From NCBI GenBank assembly GCA_030151725.1, contig JASLDD010000061.1, forward strand, positions 1-38,284: a DNA stretch of 38,284 bases, given 5' to 3'. This document shows, one piece after another, positions 7,868 to 15,754 of the stretch. A model generated the notes under the pieces. It worked only from the letters and a program-made list of their open reading frames with translations. It was not told the origin of the DNA and made no database searches. Position 1 is the stretch's first letter, and every line of letters starts with the position of its first letter. A program made the position numbers and the translations under genes. Source of the stretch: Solirubrobacteraceae bacterium (GTDB lineage: Bacteria > Actinomycetota > Thermoleophilia > Solirubrobacterales > Solirubrobacteraceae).

Positions 7868-9112
7868 ATGGATGGCGTGAACTCAGTGCTTCTGGTGACG
7901 CCGCGGTGGGTGAGGGATGGCGGCGTGGGCGCACATTTGAGTGCCAGCGCGAGCGCGCTGGTGCGGGCTGGCATGCAGGTATCGGTGCTGGCTGCGCGGG
8001 TGGACGACTCCGAGCAGACGCCGGGGGTGCGCGTGTTTCACAACCCGCAACTGTTCAACCGCGAGGCGAGCATGGAGACGAGGCTGGGCGAGGCGCTCGC
8101 GACGGGCCCGGCGATCGTTCACTTCCACCAGCTGGACGAGCCGGAGGCGGTCACGTTCGCCAGACGGAGCGCACCTGTGCTGATCAGCGCTCACGGTTTT
8201 CTGGCGTGTACGTCACGTGTTCACTACTTCCGTCCCGGGCAGGAATGCCAGCGCGCGCACGGCCCCGGCTGCGTGCCCAACCTGATCGCACGCGGCTGCG
8301 CGCACACGCGCGATCCGCGCACGCTGCCGGGCTCATACCGCCGCGCGGGGGAGGCGCTGGAGGCGCTGGAGCGCGCCGATCTGGCGATCTCCTACTCCAG
8401 TGCCGTCGACCGCCACCTGGCGATCAACGGGCTGACACGTCGCCGGATCGTGCCGTACTTCCCGACGATGCCGGCCGCCGCCAACGCCGCGCCGGCGCTC
8501 GAGCGGCGGGTGCTGTTTGCGGGGCGGCTGGTCGCGCCGAAGGGAGTCCCGATCCTGATCAGGGCGGCACGGAAGGTGGATGCTCACTTCGTGATCTGCG
8601 GGGACGGCCACGAGCTCGAGCCGATGCGCCGGCTGGCGAAGCGCCTGGGAGTGGAGGAGCGCATCGAGTTCGTGGGCTGGCTGGGACCGGCGCAGCTGGC
8701 GGATGAGTTCGCGCGGGCGGCGGTGGTGGTCGTCCCGTCGTTGTGGCCGGAGCCGTTCGGGCTGGTGGGGATCGAGGCGTTTGCAGCCTCGCGTCCTGCG
8801 ATCGCCAGCATGACGGGCGGAGTCGGCGATTGGCTGACGGACGGCGTATCGGGGATCGGCATGCCCGCGGGGGACGAGCGCGCGCTCGCGCAGGCGCTGT
8901 CGAGCCTGCTCGCCGACCCCGAGGCTCTGCGGCGGATGGGCGAGGCTGGCCATGAGACGGTCATGGCGAAGTTCACCCCCGAGCACCACGTGGCGGCGAT
9001 CCGGGATGCGTATGGCGCTGCACACGCTCACTGGAGCGCAGGCGATCAGCGTGCAAGCAGCGGAGCACTCAACTCGAGCACGGTGGCGGCGCTGCGCTCG
9101 ACCCCCATTTGA
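7868..9112 (+). CDS. Glycosyltransferase family 4
   Basis: This 414-residue protein has the GT-B fold pattern of family GT4 retaining glycosyltransferases. The N-terminal acceptor domain begins MDGVNSVLLVTPRW and contains a Gly-rich GGVGAHL turn. The C-terminal donor domain shows LFAGRLVAPKGVPIL, the FVICGDG strand and the E-X7-E element EPFGLVGIE. A Cys-rich stretch in the middle (around ACTSR to GPGCVPN) resembles a variant of GT4 proteins with a structural insert. The start at 7868 is chosen from the promoter placement. The gene is divergent from family-B sulfotransferase copy 2 and its last 67 bases overlap the convergent glycosyltransferase. It probably adds a sugar to the glycan made here; donor and acceptor are unknown. 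Confidence 0.88.
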   Translation: MDGVNSVLLVTPRWVRDGGVGAHLSASASALVRAGMQVSVLAARVDDSEQTPGVRVFHNPQLFNREASMETRLGEALATGPAIVHFHQLDEPEAVTFARRSAPVLISAHGFLACTSRVHYFRPGQECQRAHGPGCVPNLIARGCAHTRDPRTLPGSYRRAGEALEALERADLAISYSSAVDRHLAINGLTRRRIVPYFPTMPAAANAAPALERRVLFAGRLVAPKGVPILIRAARKVDAHFVICGDGHELEPMRRLAKRLGVEERIEFVGWLGPAQLADEFARAAVVVVPSLWPEPFGLVGIEAFAASRPAIASMTGGVGDWLTDGVSGIGMPAGDERALAQALSSLLADPEALRRMGEAGHETVMAKFTPEHHVAAIRDAYGAAHAHWSAGDQRASSGALNSSTVAALRSTPI

Positions 9113-10164
9113 GTCTCGGCGAAGGCGCGCCCGCGCAGCCCGAGTGCCTCGCCGGCGTCCGTGTCGTGCAACGCCTCAGAGATGGTGGCGGCAAGCGCCT
9201 CGGGCGCTGGCTCGACGATGAGGGCGGCCCGTGAGTCGAGCAGCTCGCCCCACCGCTGCGGGCCGTCGATTGCGATCACGGGCCTGCCGGCGGCGAGCGA
9301 TCCGGTGAGGGTTGTCTTGCGCGAGGTCGGACCGGCGCTGTCGGCGAACAGCAGGACATCGCAGTCTGCGAGGGCGTCTGAGAGCTCCTGGGCGGGCAGC
9401 GACCCGGTGAAGGAGACGAGGGAATCGATGTGGTGGAGGGTGGCCTGCTCGCGCCACAGCCCTCCGGCTGAGGAGTCGGGTCCGGGGGCTCCGAGCAGGC
9501 GCAGCCTCACATCCAGGCCCTTGCCGCGCAGACGCTCGACTGCGGCTGTCACGAGCGCTGAGGCGGCGCCGGGATAGGAGTAGCCGAACAGGCCGATGAC
9601 ACGCTCGGGTCGCTCCGGGCGCGGGCGAGGGGTGGGGGGTGGCAGTGTGGAGAAGACCGGCGCGAGCGCAAGGGGCCGCTCAGGCAGCCACCACCGCGAG
9701 GCGAGCCATTGTGCGCGCGGCTCGGAAGTCAGCAGCACGGCGCGCGTCACGCGCATCAGCCGCGCGAGCGCCACGCGCTGGGAGAGCGCCCACACGTTGC
9801 CACGCAGCTCGCTGATCTGTGCGTTGTAGACGAGCTCGTGCAGCACGGTGACGACCGGGATGCCCGAGCGGCGCAGCTCTGCAAGTACAGGCGCCAGGTG
9901 AACGGGCACCCCGCGATGCGACCAGGCAAAGGGGGAGTAGTGCAAAAGCACCACGTCGGGCGCCCCATCGGCGAGTTCGCGCTTCAGTTGCCGCGCCCAC
10001 CGACGCACCTCGGCATGGGAGCTGCGCAGCGAGCCGCTAGAGCGCATGAGCCAATGCATGGCGCACGGTGAGCCCTGCTCGGCCAGCGCGTCGGCGAGCA
10101 GGCTTGCGTGGTCGTGCACCCCGCAGTTGCGGGTCTCGGACATGCCGACGACTGCTATTTGCAC
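9046..10164 (-). CDS. GT4-like glycosyltransferase
   Basis: This 372-residue protein begins MQIAVVGMSETRNCGVHDHA, a typical first strand and Gly loop of a GT-B enzyme, and has a second Rossmann half starting near RVIGLFGYSYPGA. The donor site carries a SRKTTLTGSLAAGRPVIA segment in place of the common E-X7-E, so it belongs to a diverged group. The ATG at 10164 lies ten bases before the end of the upstream glycosyltransferase, which indicates coupled translation. The 3' end overlaps the convergent gene at 7868-9112 by 67 bases, all coding in both strands. Role inferred as sugar transfer in the sulfated glycan pathway. Confidence 0.82.
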   Translation of the reverse strand: MQIAVVGMSETRNCGVHDHASLLADALAEQGSPCAMHWLMRSSGSLRSSHAEVRRWARQLKRELADGAPDVVLLHYSPFAWSHRGVPVHLAPVLAELRRSGIPVVTVLHELVYNAQISELRGNVWALSQRVALARLMRVTRAVLLTSEPRAQWLASRWWLPERPLALAPVFSTLPPPTPRPRPERPERVIGLFGYSYPGAASALVTAAVERLRGKGLDVRLRLLGAPGPDSSAGGLWREQATLHHIDSLVSFTGSLPAQELSDALADCDVLLFADSAGPTSRKTTLTGSLAAGRPVIAIDGPQRWGELLDSRAALIVEPAPEALAATISEALHDTDAGEALGLRGRAFAETQMGVERSAATVLELSAPLLAR

Positions 10165-11312
10165 GCCAGGATCTCTCCGCGATAGACGGCGTCGATGGCG
10201 CTGCTCAGCGCCTTGCGGTCTCCTGTTGGGAGCACCATGCCGTTGCTGCCGGGCTCGATCAGCTCCTTCATGCCGGTGTCTGCGCTGGCGAGGACGGGCA
10301 CGCCGCAGGCGAGCGCCTCGGCGGCGGCGTAGGCGAAGCCATCCTCGTACGCCGGGTGCACGTAAAGCCGCGCTCTTTGCAGATGAGCCAACGGATCGCC
10401 GGGTCCGGCGCTGATCCGTGGATCTTCGGCGCAGGTGCGTTCTACATACCGCCGCATGGCACGGGTTCCCCAGCCTCCGACGAGCACGAGACGCATGTCC
10501 CTGTGCGCGAGGCGACGAAAGGCATCTATTAGGAGGGGAACGCCCTTGTGAACCGTGATGCTCCCCACATACAGGACGTCGAAGGTCTCAGACGGCGTTG
10601 GAGAGGGATCGGCAGGCACGTAGCGGGGGTCGGGTGTAAGCGGGAAGGAGGCAAGCCGTGACTCCTCGATGCCCTGCTCGATGAACGACTCCCGGATGTA
10701 CTCGGAGGCGACGTAGATCCGCTCAGCCAGCTCGTACTCGGCCAGGTTGCGCTTGACGAGGTGCGTTATCCACGGCCGCTCGATCGGGTAGCTCCGGTAC
10801 GCGATGGCGTGCTGACGCTTGACGTTGCGGTAGTGGGAGTTGGCGGCCACGAGTCCAAGCGTGGCGCCGGCGCCCCGTGCGGCCCGAAACTGGGCGAGCG
10901 CGGTGCCGTTGAAGGCAATCAGGTGCTCGATGGGTGAGAGGCGGCGCGCAGCCTGCGTGTCGAAGGCGACGCTCGCGGCCCACATGCGCCAGGCGGGAGA
11001 GAAGCGCAGAGCCGGTGCGAGCGCTGCGACAGGGGCGGCGGGGGTGAGCTCGATGCAGTTGGGCTCGGCGGTTGGCGTGGCGCCGCGCTGGCAGATGCAC
11101 CGATACGGCTCGCCCCGCCGCCCGAGGGCGTCGAGGAGCTCTCTGAGGTGGTGGCCGAGGCCGCCGCGGTCGAGGGGCGAGGGGCAGCTGAGCAGCACAT
11201 CTCCGCTGGGCAGAGCGCGCTCCTGGAGGCTCATCGCCTCGCTCCGCCAGCCGGCGCCCAGCCCTCTGCTCGGCCGCTCGTCCAGCCCCCGAGCGTCAGC
11301 CGAGACGGTCAT
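10155..11312 (-). CDS. Glycosyltransferase family 4
   Basis: This 385-residue protein is a GT-B glycosyltransferase. The N-terminal half has the Gly loop DRGGLGHHLRELLDALGRR. The C-terminal half shows DVLYVGSITVHKGVPLLI, LVLVGGWG and an acidic donor-site element EDGFAYAAAEALACGVPVLA. Its ATG at 11312 is generated inside the Trp-Gly-Tyr-Asp codons of the upstream sulfotransferase (17-bp overlap), and it overlaps the next glycosyltransferase by ten bases. The minus-strand genes from 13279 down to 9046 therefore form one tightly coupled operon of two sulfotransferases and two glycosyltransferases, which strongly suggests a shared substrate. Confidence 0.87.
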   Translation of the reverse strand: MTVSADARGLDERPSRGLGAGWRSEAMSLQERALPSGDVLLSCPSPLDRGGLGHHLRELLDALGRRGEPYRCICQRGATPTAEPNCIELTPAAPVAALAPALRFSPAWRMWAASVAFDTQAARRLSPIEHLIAFNGTALAQFRAARGAGATLGLVAANSHYRNVKRQHAIAYRSYPIERPWITHLVKRNLAEYELAERIYVASEYIRESFIEQGIEESRLASFPLTPDPRYVPADPSPTPSETFDVLYVGSITVHKGVPLLIDAFRRLAHRDMRLVLVGGWGTRAMRRYVERTCAEDPRISAGPGDPLAHLQRARLYVHPAYEDGFAYAAAEALACGVPVLASADTGMKELIEPGSNGMVLPTGDRKALSSAIDAVYRGEILACK

Positions 11313-12273
11313 AGCCCCAGAGCGTAACCAGGTCGCGCTCCAGGTAGTCGCTGAGCGCCACCACCTCGGGCTTGAAGCGCCGCCGCAGCGCTTGCATTAG
11401 CTGCTCGTCGGGGGGGTCCGGCCGGTCAAAGACGACGCGCCGCTGCAGGGCGCTGAGCGCGCGGCGGCGAAAACGCTGGGGCGTGACCACGCTGATGGCG
11501 CGCTTGAGAGCGTCGGCCAGGGACCCCTGACCCATCGACAGGGCATAGAGGATGTCGTCGGCGCGCTGGGAGCGCATGCGAACGGTGGGGTTTGCCTCGG
11601 TGGTCTCGATCGGGATGCTGTCGTCGACTTCGAGGAAGCGCAGCACGCGGCGCACCGTCTGCTCGTTTTGCTCGCGGAAGTCGTCGTAGATCAACACCAG
11701 AACCTGCTCGGGTGCAAAGACGTCATGGAAGCGGCGTAGCTGATCGACGTAGTGGACGTGCTCGGAGTACATGAGCTCCTGCGGCCACGGCGAGTCGGGA
11801 GGCAGCTGCCTCCCTTCCCGGCGGGCGTCCTCCAATGAGAGCGCCTTGGCGAAGTCCTTCTCGCTCTCGTAGTGCGCCTGCACGCACTGCAGGTGAAAGG
11901 AGTGCAGGAAGCTGGCGGGCTCGCGCAGGATGGCGATGATGCGCGCATCCGGCTGCGCCTCCGCGATCCGCCGGGCTGCGGTGGGTGACTTCAGATAGGA
12001 GGCCGAGGCCTCGCCGGTCCGCTGCCCGGGGGCGGCGGCATCGAACAGCGCCAGGTACTCCTCGACGTTCGCCGGCACCGTATAGCGGTGAGCGTTGCGG
12101 GGCAGCTCGCTGGCGAAGTAGATCGGCTCCTTGACCCCCGACATGAAGATCTGTGGGTGGCGGCGCAACATCTCATAGAGGGCTGTGGTGCCGCTCTTTG
12201 AGTGTCCGACGATGAAGAAGTCGGGGAATCGTTGAGCGTCGCGCAAGGCCACTGCCTCAGCCGAGCTTGTCAT
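11296..12273 (-). CDS. Sulfotransferase, family A (copy 4)
   Basis: This 325-residue PAPS-dependent sulfotransferase has the loop GHSKSGTTAL (23-32), the 3'-phosphate segment RIIAILREPASFLHS (His replaces the Arg seen in the other copies) and the C-terminal LWGYDRLG. The ATG at 12273 is created within the Tyr-Asp codons of the upstream sulfotransferase, and its own Tyr-Asp codons create the start of the downstream glycosyltransferase. It is shorter in the segment after the loop than copy 5. Cytoplasmic by absence of hydrophobic segments. Confidence 0.92.
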   Translation of the reverse strand: MTSSAEAVALRDAQRFPDFFIVGHSKSGTTALYEMLRRHPQIFMSGVKEPIYFASELPRNAHRYTVPANVEEYLALFDAAAPGQRTGEASASYLKSPTAARRIAEAQPDARIIAILREPASFLHSFHLQCVQAHYESEKDFAKALSLEDARREGRQLPPDSPWPQELMYSEHVHYVDQLRRFHDVFAPEQVLVLIYDDFREQNEQTVRRVLRFLEVDDSIPIETTEANPTVRMRSQRADDILYALSMGQGSLADALKRAISVVTPQRFRRRALSALQRRVVFDRPDPPDEQLMQALRRRFKPEVVALSDYLERDLVTLWGYDRLG

Positions 12274-13279
12274 ATCCCCACAGTTTCACCAGATCGCGGT
12301 CGAGGTACTCGCCGAGCGCGACGGCCTCTCCCTTGAAGCGACGACGCAGCTCCAACATGAACTGCTCATCCGGTGGTGGTGGCTTGCTGTAGATGAGGCG
12401 ACGCTGCAACGGGTAGAGCGCGGCCTCGCGCATTCGTCGCGTGGTTAGCACTTTGAGGACGCTGCGCAGCTGGGAGAGCACGGGCACCTGACCTGAGTGA
12501 ACAGCCCGCCTGAAGGCATCCAGTCGAACCGAGCGCAAGCCGATCGTGGGGTTGGCGTCGAGAACCTCGATCGGCTGAGTGTCATCGACTTCGAGGAAGC
12601 GGCGAATGCGCCTGACGGTGCCCTCGTTGTCGGCACGAAAATCGTCATATATGAGCACCAGGATCTGCTCAGGTGAAAAGACGGCGTGGTAGCGCTCGAG
12701 TTGCTCCACGTAGCGAACGCGGTCTGAGTAGATGAGAGCCGCCGGCCAGTATGCAAAGCTCGGTATGTGGCGGTTGTTGCGCCGTTCCTCGTCGAGTTCG
12801 ACGGCGGTGCGGAAGTCCTGTACGGCCTCGTGGTGATTCTCCAGCAGCTGCAGGTGAAGGGAGCGCAAGAAGCTTGCAGGCTCGCGGATGATGGCGATGA
12901 TGCGAGCGTTCGGTTCGACTGCGGCGATGCGCGCTGCAGCCGTGCGTGACCACAGATATGAGGAGGATGCCTCACCGACGCGCTGGTCGGGCCGAGCATC
13001 TTTGAAGAGGGTGAGGTAGTCCTCGAAGGTGCCCATGTTGCGACCTGTGAACTCGATCGATCGCTCGCCGGAAGTCTGTGGATTGGGGTTCTCGCGTGCG
13101 AAGTACCACGGCTCCTTGCCCGCGCCGAGTTTGTAATCGGGCATGTAGATCTGAGGGTGGCGTCTGAGCATCTCGTACAGCGCCGTGGTGCCACACTTGG
13201 CGTGCCCGACGATGTAGAAATCAGGCACTCTCCCCTGCGCGAGAGGCTCAGTCGCTGACCGCTCGACGGACGCTGCCAT
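12257..13279 (-). CDS. Sulfotransferase, family A (copy 5)
   Basis: This 340-residue PAPS-dependent sulfotransferase has the loop GHAKCGTTAL (25-34), a 3'-phosphate segment RIIAIIREPASFLRS and the C-terminal LWGYDKLG. The reading frame is open further upstream (to 13381), but the ATG at 13279 gives an N-terminus matching the paralogues, and a TAGAAT -10 box sits exactly seven bases before it, so the transcript is probably leaderless. Compared with the other copies it has a longer, charged segment after the loop (around DYKLGAGKEPWYFAREN). It is the first gene of the minus-strand operon of two sulfotransferases and two glycosyltransferases. Confidence 0.91.
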   Translation of the reverse strand: MAASVERSATEPLAQGRVPDFYIVGHAKCGTTALYEMLRRHPQIYMPDYKLGAGKEPWYFARENPNPQTSGERSIEFTGRNMGTFEDYLTLFKDARPDQRVGEASSSYLWSRTAAARIAAVEPNARIIAIIREPASFLRSLHLQLLENHHEAVQDFRTAVELDEERRNNRHIPSFAYWPAALIYSDRVRYVEQLERYHAVFSPEQILVLIYDDFRADNEGTVRRIRRFLEVDDTQPIEVLDANPTIGLRSVRLDAFRRAVHSGQVPVLSQLRSVLKVLTTRRMREAALYPLQRRLIYSKPPPPDEQFMLELRRRFKGEAVALGEYLDRDLVKLWGYDKLG

Positions 13280-13286
13280 TGCCCGG

Positions 13287-13292
13287 ATTCTA
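13287..13292 (-). promoter_or_regulatory. -10 box of the sulfotransferase-glycosyltransferase operon
   Basis: TAGAAT on the minus strand is followed by seven bases and then the ATG at 13279, the geometry of a leaderless actinobacterial transcript. The -35 region (GTTCCC at spacing 17) matches the consensus poorly. Confidence 0.45.
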
Positions 13293-13340
13293 ACCGCATC
13301 GGTACTGAGGGAACAGGGTGTGCTCAGTGGGTCAGAAGGG

Positions 13341-13370
13341 TTGACAAGAGTCCATCGAGCACGGTAGGCA
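13341..13370 (+). promoter_or_regulatory. Promoter of the GT-A-like gene at 13433
   Basis: A perfect TTGACA (13341-13346) is followed after 18 bases by TAGGCA (13365-13370), close to the TTGACA-N18-TAGGAT pattern of high-GC actinobacteria. A transcript would start near 13377, leaving a 5' leader of about 55 bases before the GTG at 13433. It is divergent from the sulfotransferase operon. Confidence 0.45.
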
Positions 13371-13432
13371 TGCTGTAGCATGGCGCTGAGAATGGGCTAC
13401 CGCACAGCGGCGAGGGAGTCGTCGGTCATCCA

Positions 13433-14245
13433 GTGCTCTACATAGCGACGGTGCACTACCGCTCCGCGCAGTGGATCGAGATTCAGAGCACACACATCCG
13501 CGAGCAGATCGCCGTTCCCCATCAGATCTGGACGTCGCTGGAGGGGATTGACGAGTCCTACGGCGCACACTTCGATAGCGTGATCGAGCAGCAGGGGACG
13601 CATGCGGGCAAGCTCAACCACCTCGCCCGCGAGATATCCCACGTGGCCGCGGACGATGACCTGCTGATGTTCCTCGACGGCGATGCGTTCCCGATCGCCG
13701 ACCCCATGCCACTGATCTCCGACGCTCTCGAGCGTGCCCCGCTCGTGGCGGTGCGGCGCGCCGAGAACGCTGAGGAGCCCCAGCCGCATCCGTGCTTCTG
13801 CGTGACGACGGTGGGCACGTGGCGCAGCCTGCCCGGGGACTGGACCGCGGGACCCACATGGCGGGGCGCGCACCGCAAATCTGTCAGCGACGTGGGCGCC
13901 AACCTGATGCGCACGCTCGAGCTGACGGGCACTCCGTGGGTGGAAGTGCTTCGCTCCAACAAGCACGACCTGGACAAGCTCTACTTCGCCGTCTACGGCG
14001 AAGTCATCTACCACCACGGTGCGGGCTTCAGGACCGGTGAGCTGAGTCCGGCTCACCGCCGCGGGGCACCTGAGCCACTGCCGGTTCCTCGCATCCCGCT
14101 ACTGCGCCCGCTGCGCGACTTCGCCAATCGCCGGCGCTGGCTGCGCTGGGAACTGGGGATGCAGCGCCATCACGTCCGGCAGTCGCAGGTGATGTACGAG
14201 AAGATCCAGCGAGGCGGGACGGACTGGCTCGCCGAGCTGATCTAG
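13433..14245 (+). CDS. Putative GT-A-type glycosyltransferase
   Basis: I do not recognise a named family, but the 270-residue protein looks like a GT-A nucleotide-sugar transferase: an N-terminal strand LYIATVHYRS, then DDDLLMFLDGDAFPI with the metal-binding DXD-like Asp82-Gly83-Asp84, and a later Trp-rich segment (TWRSLPGDWTAGPTW, about residues 126-140). A lone Cys-X-Cys lies at about 120-122. It starts with GTG at 13433; no other start codon is available in frame after the stop at 13376-13378. A purine-rich GAGGGAG (13412-13418) lies rather far (14 bases) before it. It stands alone between divergent and convergent genes of the glycan locus. Confidence 0.75.
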   Translation: MLYIATVHYRSAQWIEIQSTHIREQIAVPHQIWTSLEGIDESYGAHFDSVIEQQGTHAGKLNHLAREISHVAADDDLLMFLDGDAFPIADPMPLISDALERAPLVAVRRAENAEEPQPHPCFCVTTVGTWRSLPGDWTAGPTWRGAHRKSVSDVGANLMRTLELTGTPWVEVLRSNKHDLDKLYFAVYGEVIYHHGAGFRTGELSPAHRRGAPEPLPVPRIPLLRPLRDFANRRRWLRWELGMQRHHVRQSQVMYEKIQRGGTDWLAELI

Positions 14246-14254
14246 AGCCGAGCC

Positions 14255-15685
14255 TCAGCCGGCTTCGCTTGCGGGGACTTTGAACAGCGGGCCGGCGGCG
14301 ACGAGGCTTTCGGCGCCACCGGGGAGCTTGATGCGGAAGCGCTGGGCCGCTGAGCCGAAGAGCGTGTAGGGGATCGTGTAGGTGGAGCCGGCGGCGATGG
14401 TGGCCGATGCGACGACGTCGGCGCCGACGCCGGAGGGGCGCTGACGCTCGAGCAGGATGAGCTGCCCAGTGCGATCGGGCGTGACCGTGCCGGTGAAAGT
14501 GAGCTGACGTGCGCTGGCCACAGCGACCGAGCTCATCTGAGCGCTGAGCACCGGCCGCACTCCCTGCGAGAGGGTGGAGGAGCGAACGTGGCCGCTTGTG
14601 ACCTTGTAGTCCATGTTCGCGGTTGGGGACTGGGGCGGGAAGGAGTACGCGCCGGTTTCGTCGGTGGTGGTTGTCGCGATGGTCGTGTAGCTGCCGCCGC
14701 GCGTGCGGCCGATCAGCGTGACCTGCTGGTGGTCGCCGGCGGCGAGCGTGCCGCTGATCGTGGTCGACTGGCCGTAGGAGATCGGGTCGGATGAGCTCTG
14801 AATCGTCAGCAGCGGGTTCTGGCGCTGGGAGATCTCATAGGAGAGAGGTTCGGAGATGCCCGGCAGGGTGTGACCGGGCGAGCGCACGATCACGCGGATG
14901 TTCACGTTGCCTGGCTGTGCGAAGGAGTGAGAGATCGAGTAGGTCCCGTCGGGGCCGACCTGGCCGAGACCGATACGCCGCCATTCGTCGCCCGAGCCGA
15001 TGTGCTCGCGCTGCAGGACGACCTTGGACCCTTCGTCTTGGGGGGTGACGGTCCCGGTGAAGATGACGGCGGCGCTGGTGCTGGCGGTGGCGCCACGGTG
15101 AATCCCCGCGGCGGTCAGCTGAGTGCCTTCGGGCGGGCCCACGATCGAGACCTCGGGCGCGACTCGGATGACGCGGCGTCCGCTGCGCTTGCCCTGGATG
15201 CTCGCGTAGAAGGAGCTGTTCGCCTGCAGGGCCGCGGTCGTGAGCTCGTACGAGCCGTCGGCTTCGGTGGTGGCATTGCCGAGCGCTGTGAAGCCGGTGG
15301 TGCCGGCTTCGCGACCGTAGATCGTGACCGGCAGTCCAGCTGCGTCGGCCGGCGCGGGGCAGCTCACGAGCCCCTTGAGAAGTGCAGGTTCGCCGGCGGG
15401 AAGGACGTTGCTCGCGGCTTCGATCGTCACGTGGCAGCCGGCGCTACCCGCTTGCGTGTGGGCCTTGTGTTCGGCGCGTTGGGCTTGGCGTTCCCTTCGG
15501 GCGGCTTCGCGTGCGGCCCGGGCAGCTTCGCGGCCGGCTGCACGTTCGGCCCGCACGGCGGTGCGTTCGGCTTCGCGCTGGGGGCTGGCGAGGGCGGGCG
15601 CCGCGATCAGCAGGCCGGAGGAGGCGATCGCCGCCATCACAAGAGGGACGCGAAGGAGGTCGATGGGCAGTCGGCGGCTTGGCAT
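14255..15685 (-). CDS. Secreted Ig-like repeat protein
   Basis: This 476-residue protein has a signal peptide (basic start, hydrophobic core around residues 12-32, cleavage after ALA-S) followed by an Ala/Arg/Glu-rich helical stretch of about 45 residues, then four or five beta-sandwich repeats. The repeats share patterns such as ISGTLAAGDHQQVTLIGRT and TTDETGAYSF, as in bacterial Ig-like or carboxypeptidase-regulatory-like domains. Two Cys residues around the first repeat could form a disulfide. It is likely exported and cell-surface associated; the highly charged linker might contact wall polymers. It lies in the glycan locus, downstream of the double glycosyltransferase on the same strand (69-base gap). 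A related secreted protein is encoded at 21162-22184. Confidence 0.75.
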   Translation of the reverse strand: MPSRRLPIDLLRVPLVMAAIASSGLLIAAPALASPQREAERTAVRAERAAGREAARAAREAARRERQAQRAEHKAHTQAGSAGCHVTIEAASNVLPAGEPALLKGLVSCPAPADAAGLPVTIYGREAGTTGFTALGNATTEADGSYELTTAALQANSSFYASIQGKRSGRRVIRVAPEVSIVGPPEGTQLTAAGIHRGATASTSAAVIFTGTVTPQDEGSKVVLQREHIGSGDEWRRIGLGQVGPDGTYSISHSFAQPGNVNIRVIVRSPGHTLPGISEPLSYEISQRQNPLLTIQSSSDPISYGQSTTISGTLAAGDHQQVTLIGRTRGGSYTTIATTTTDETGAYSFPPQSPTANMDYKVTSGHVRSSTLSQGVRPVLSAQMSSVAVASARQLTFTGTVTPDRTGQLILLERQRPSGVGADVVASATIAAGSTYTIPYTLFGSAAQRFRIKLPGGAESLVAAGPLFKVPASEAG

Positions 15686-15754
15686 GCGGGAGGCTGAGAG
15701 CCGATCGGGGAGGCGCTCGAGGAGTGCATCGACAGGGTGTCGGCGATGCTTTAG

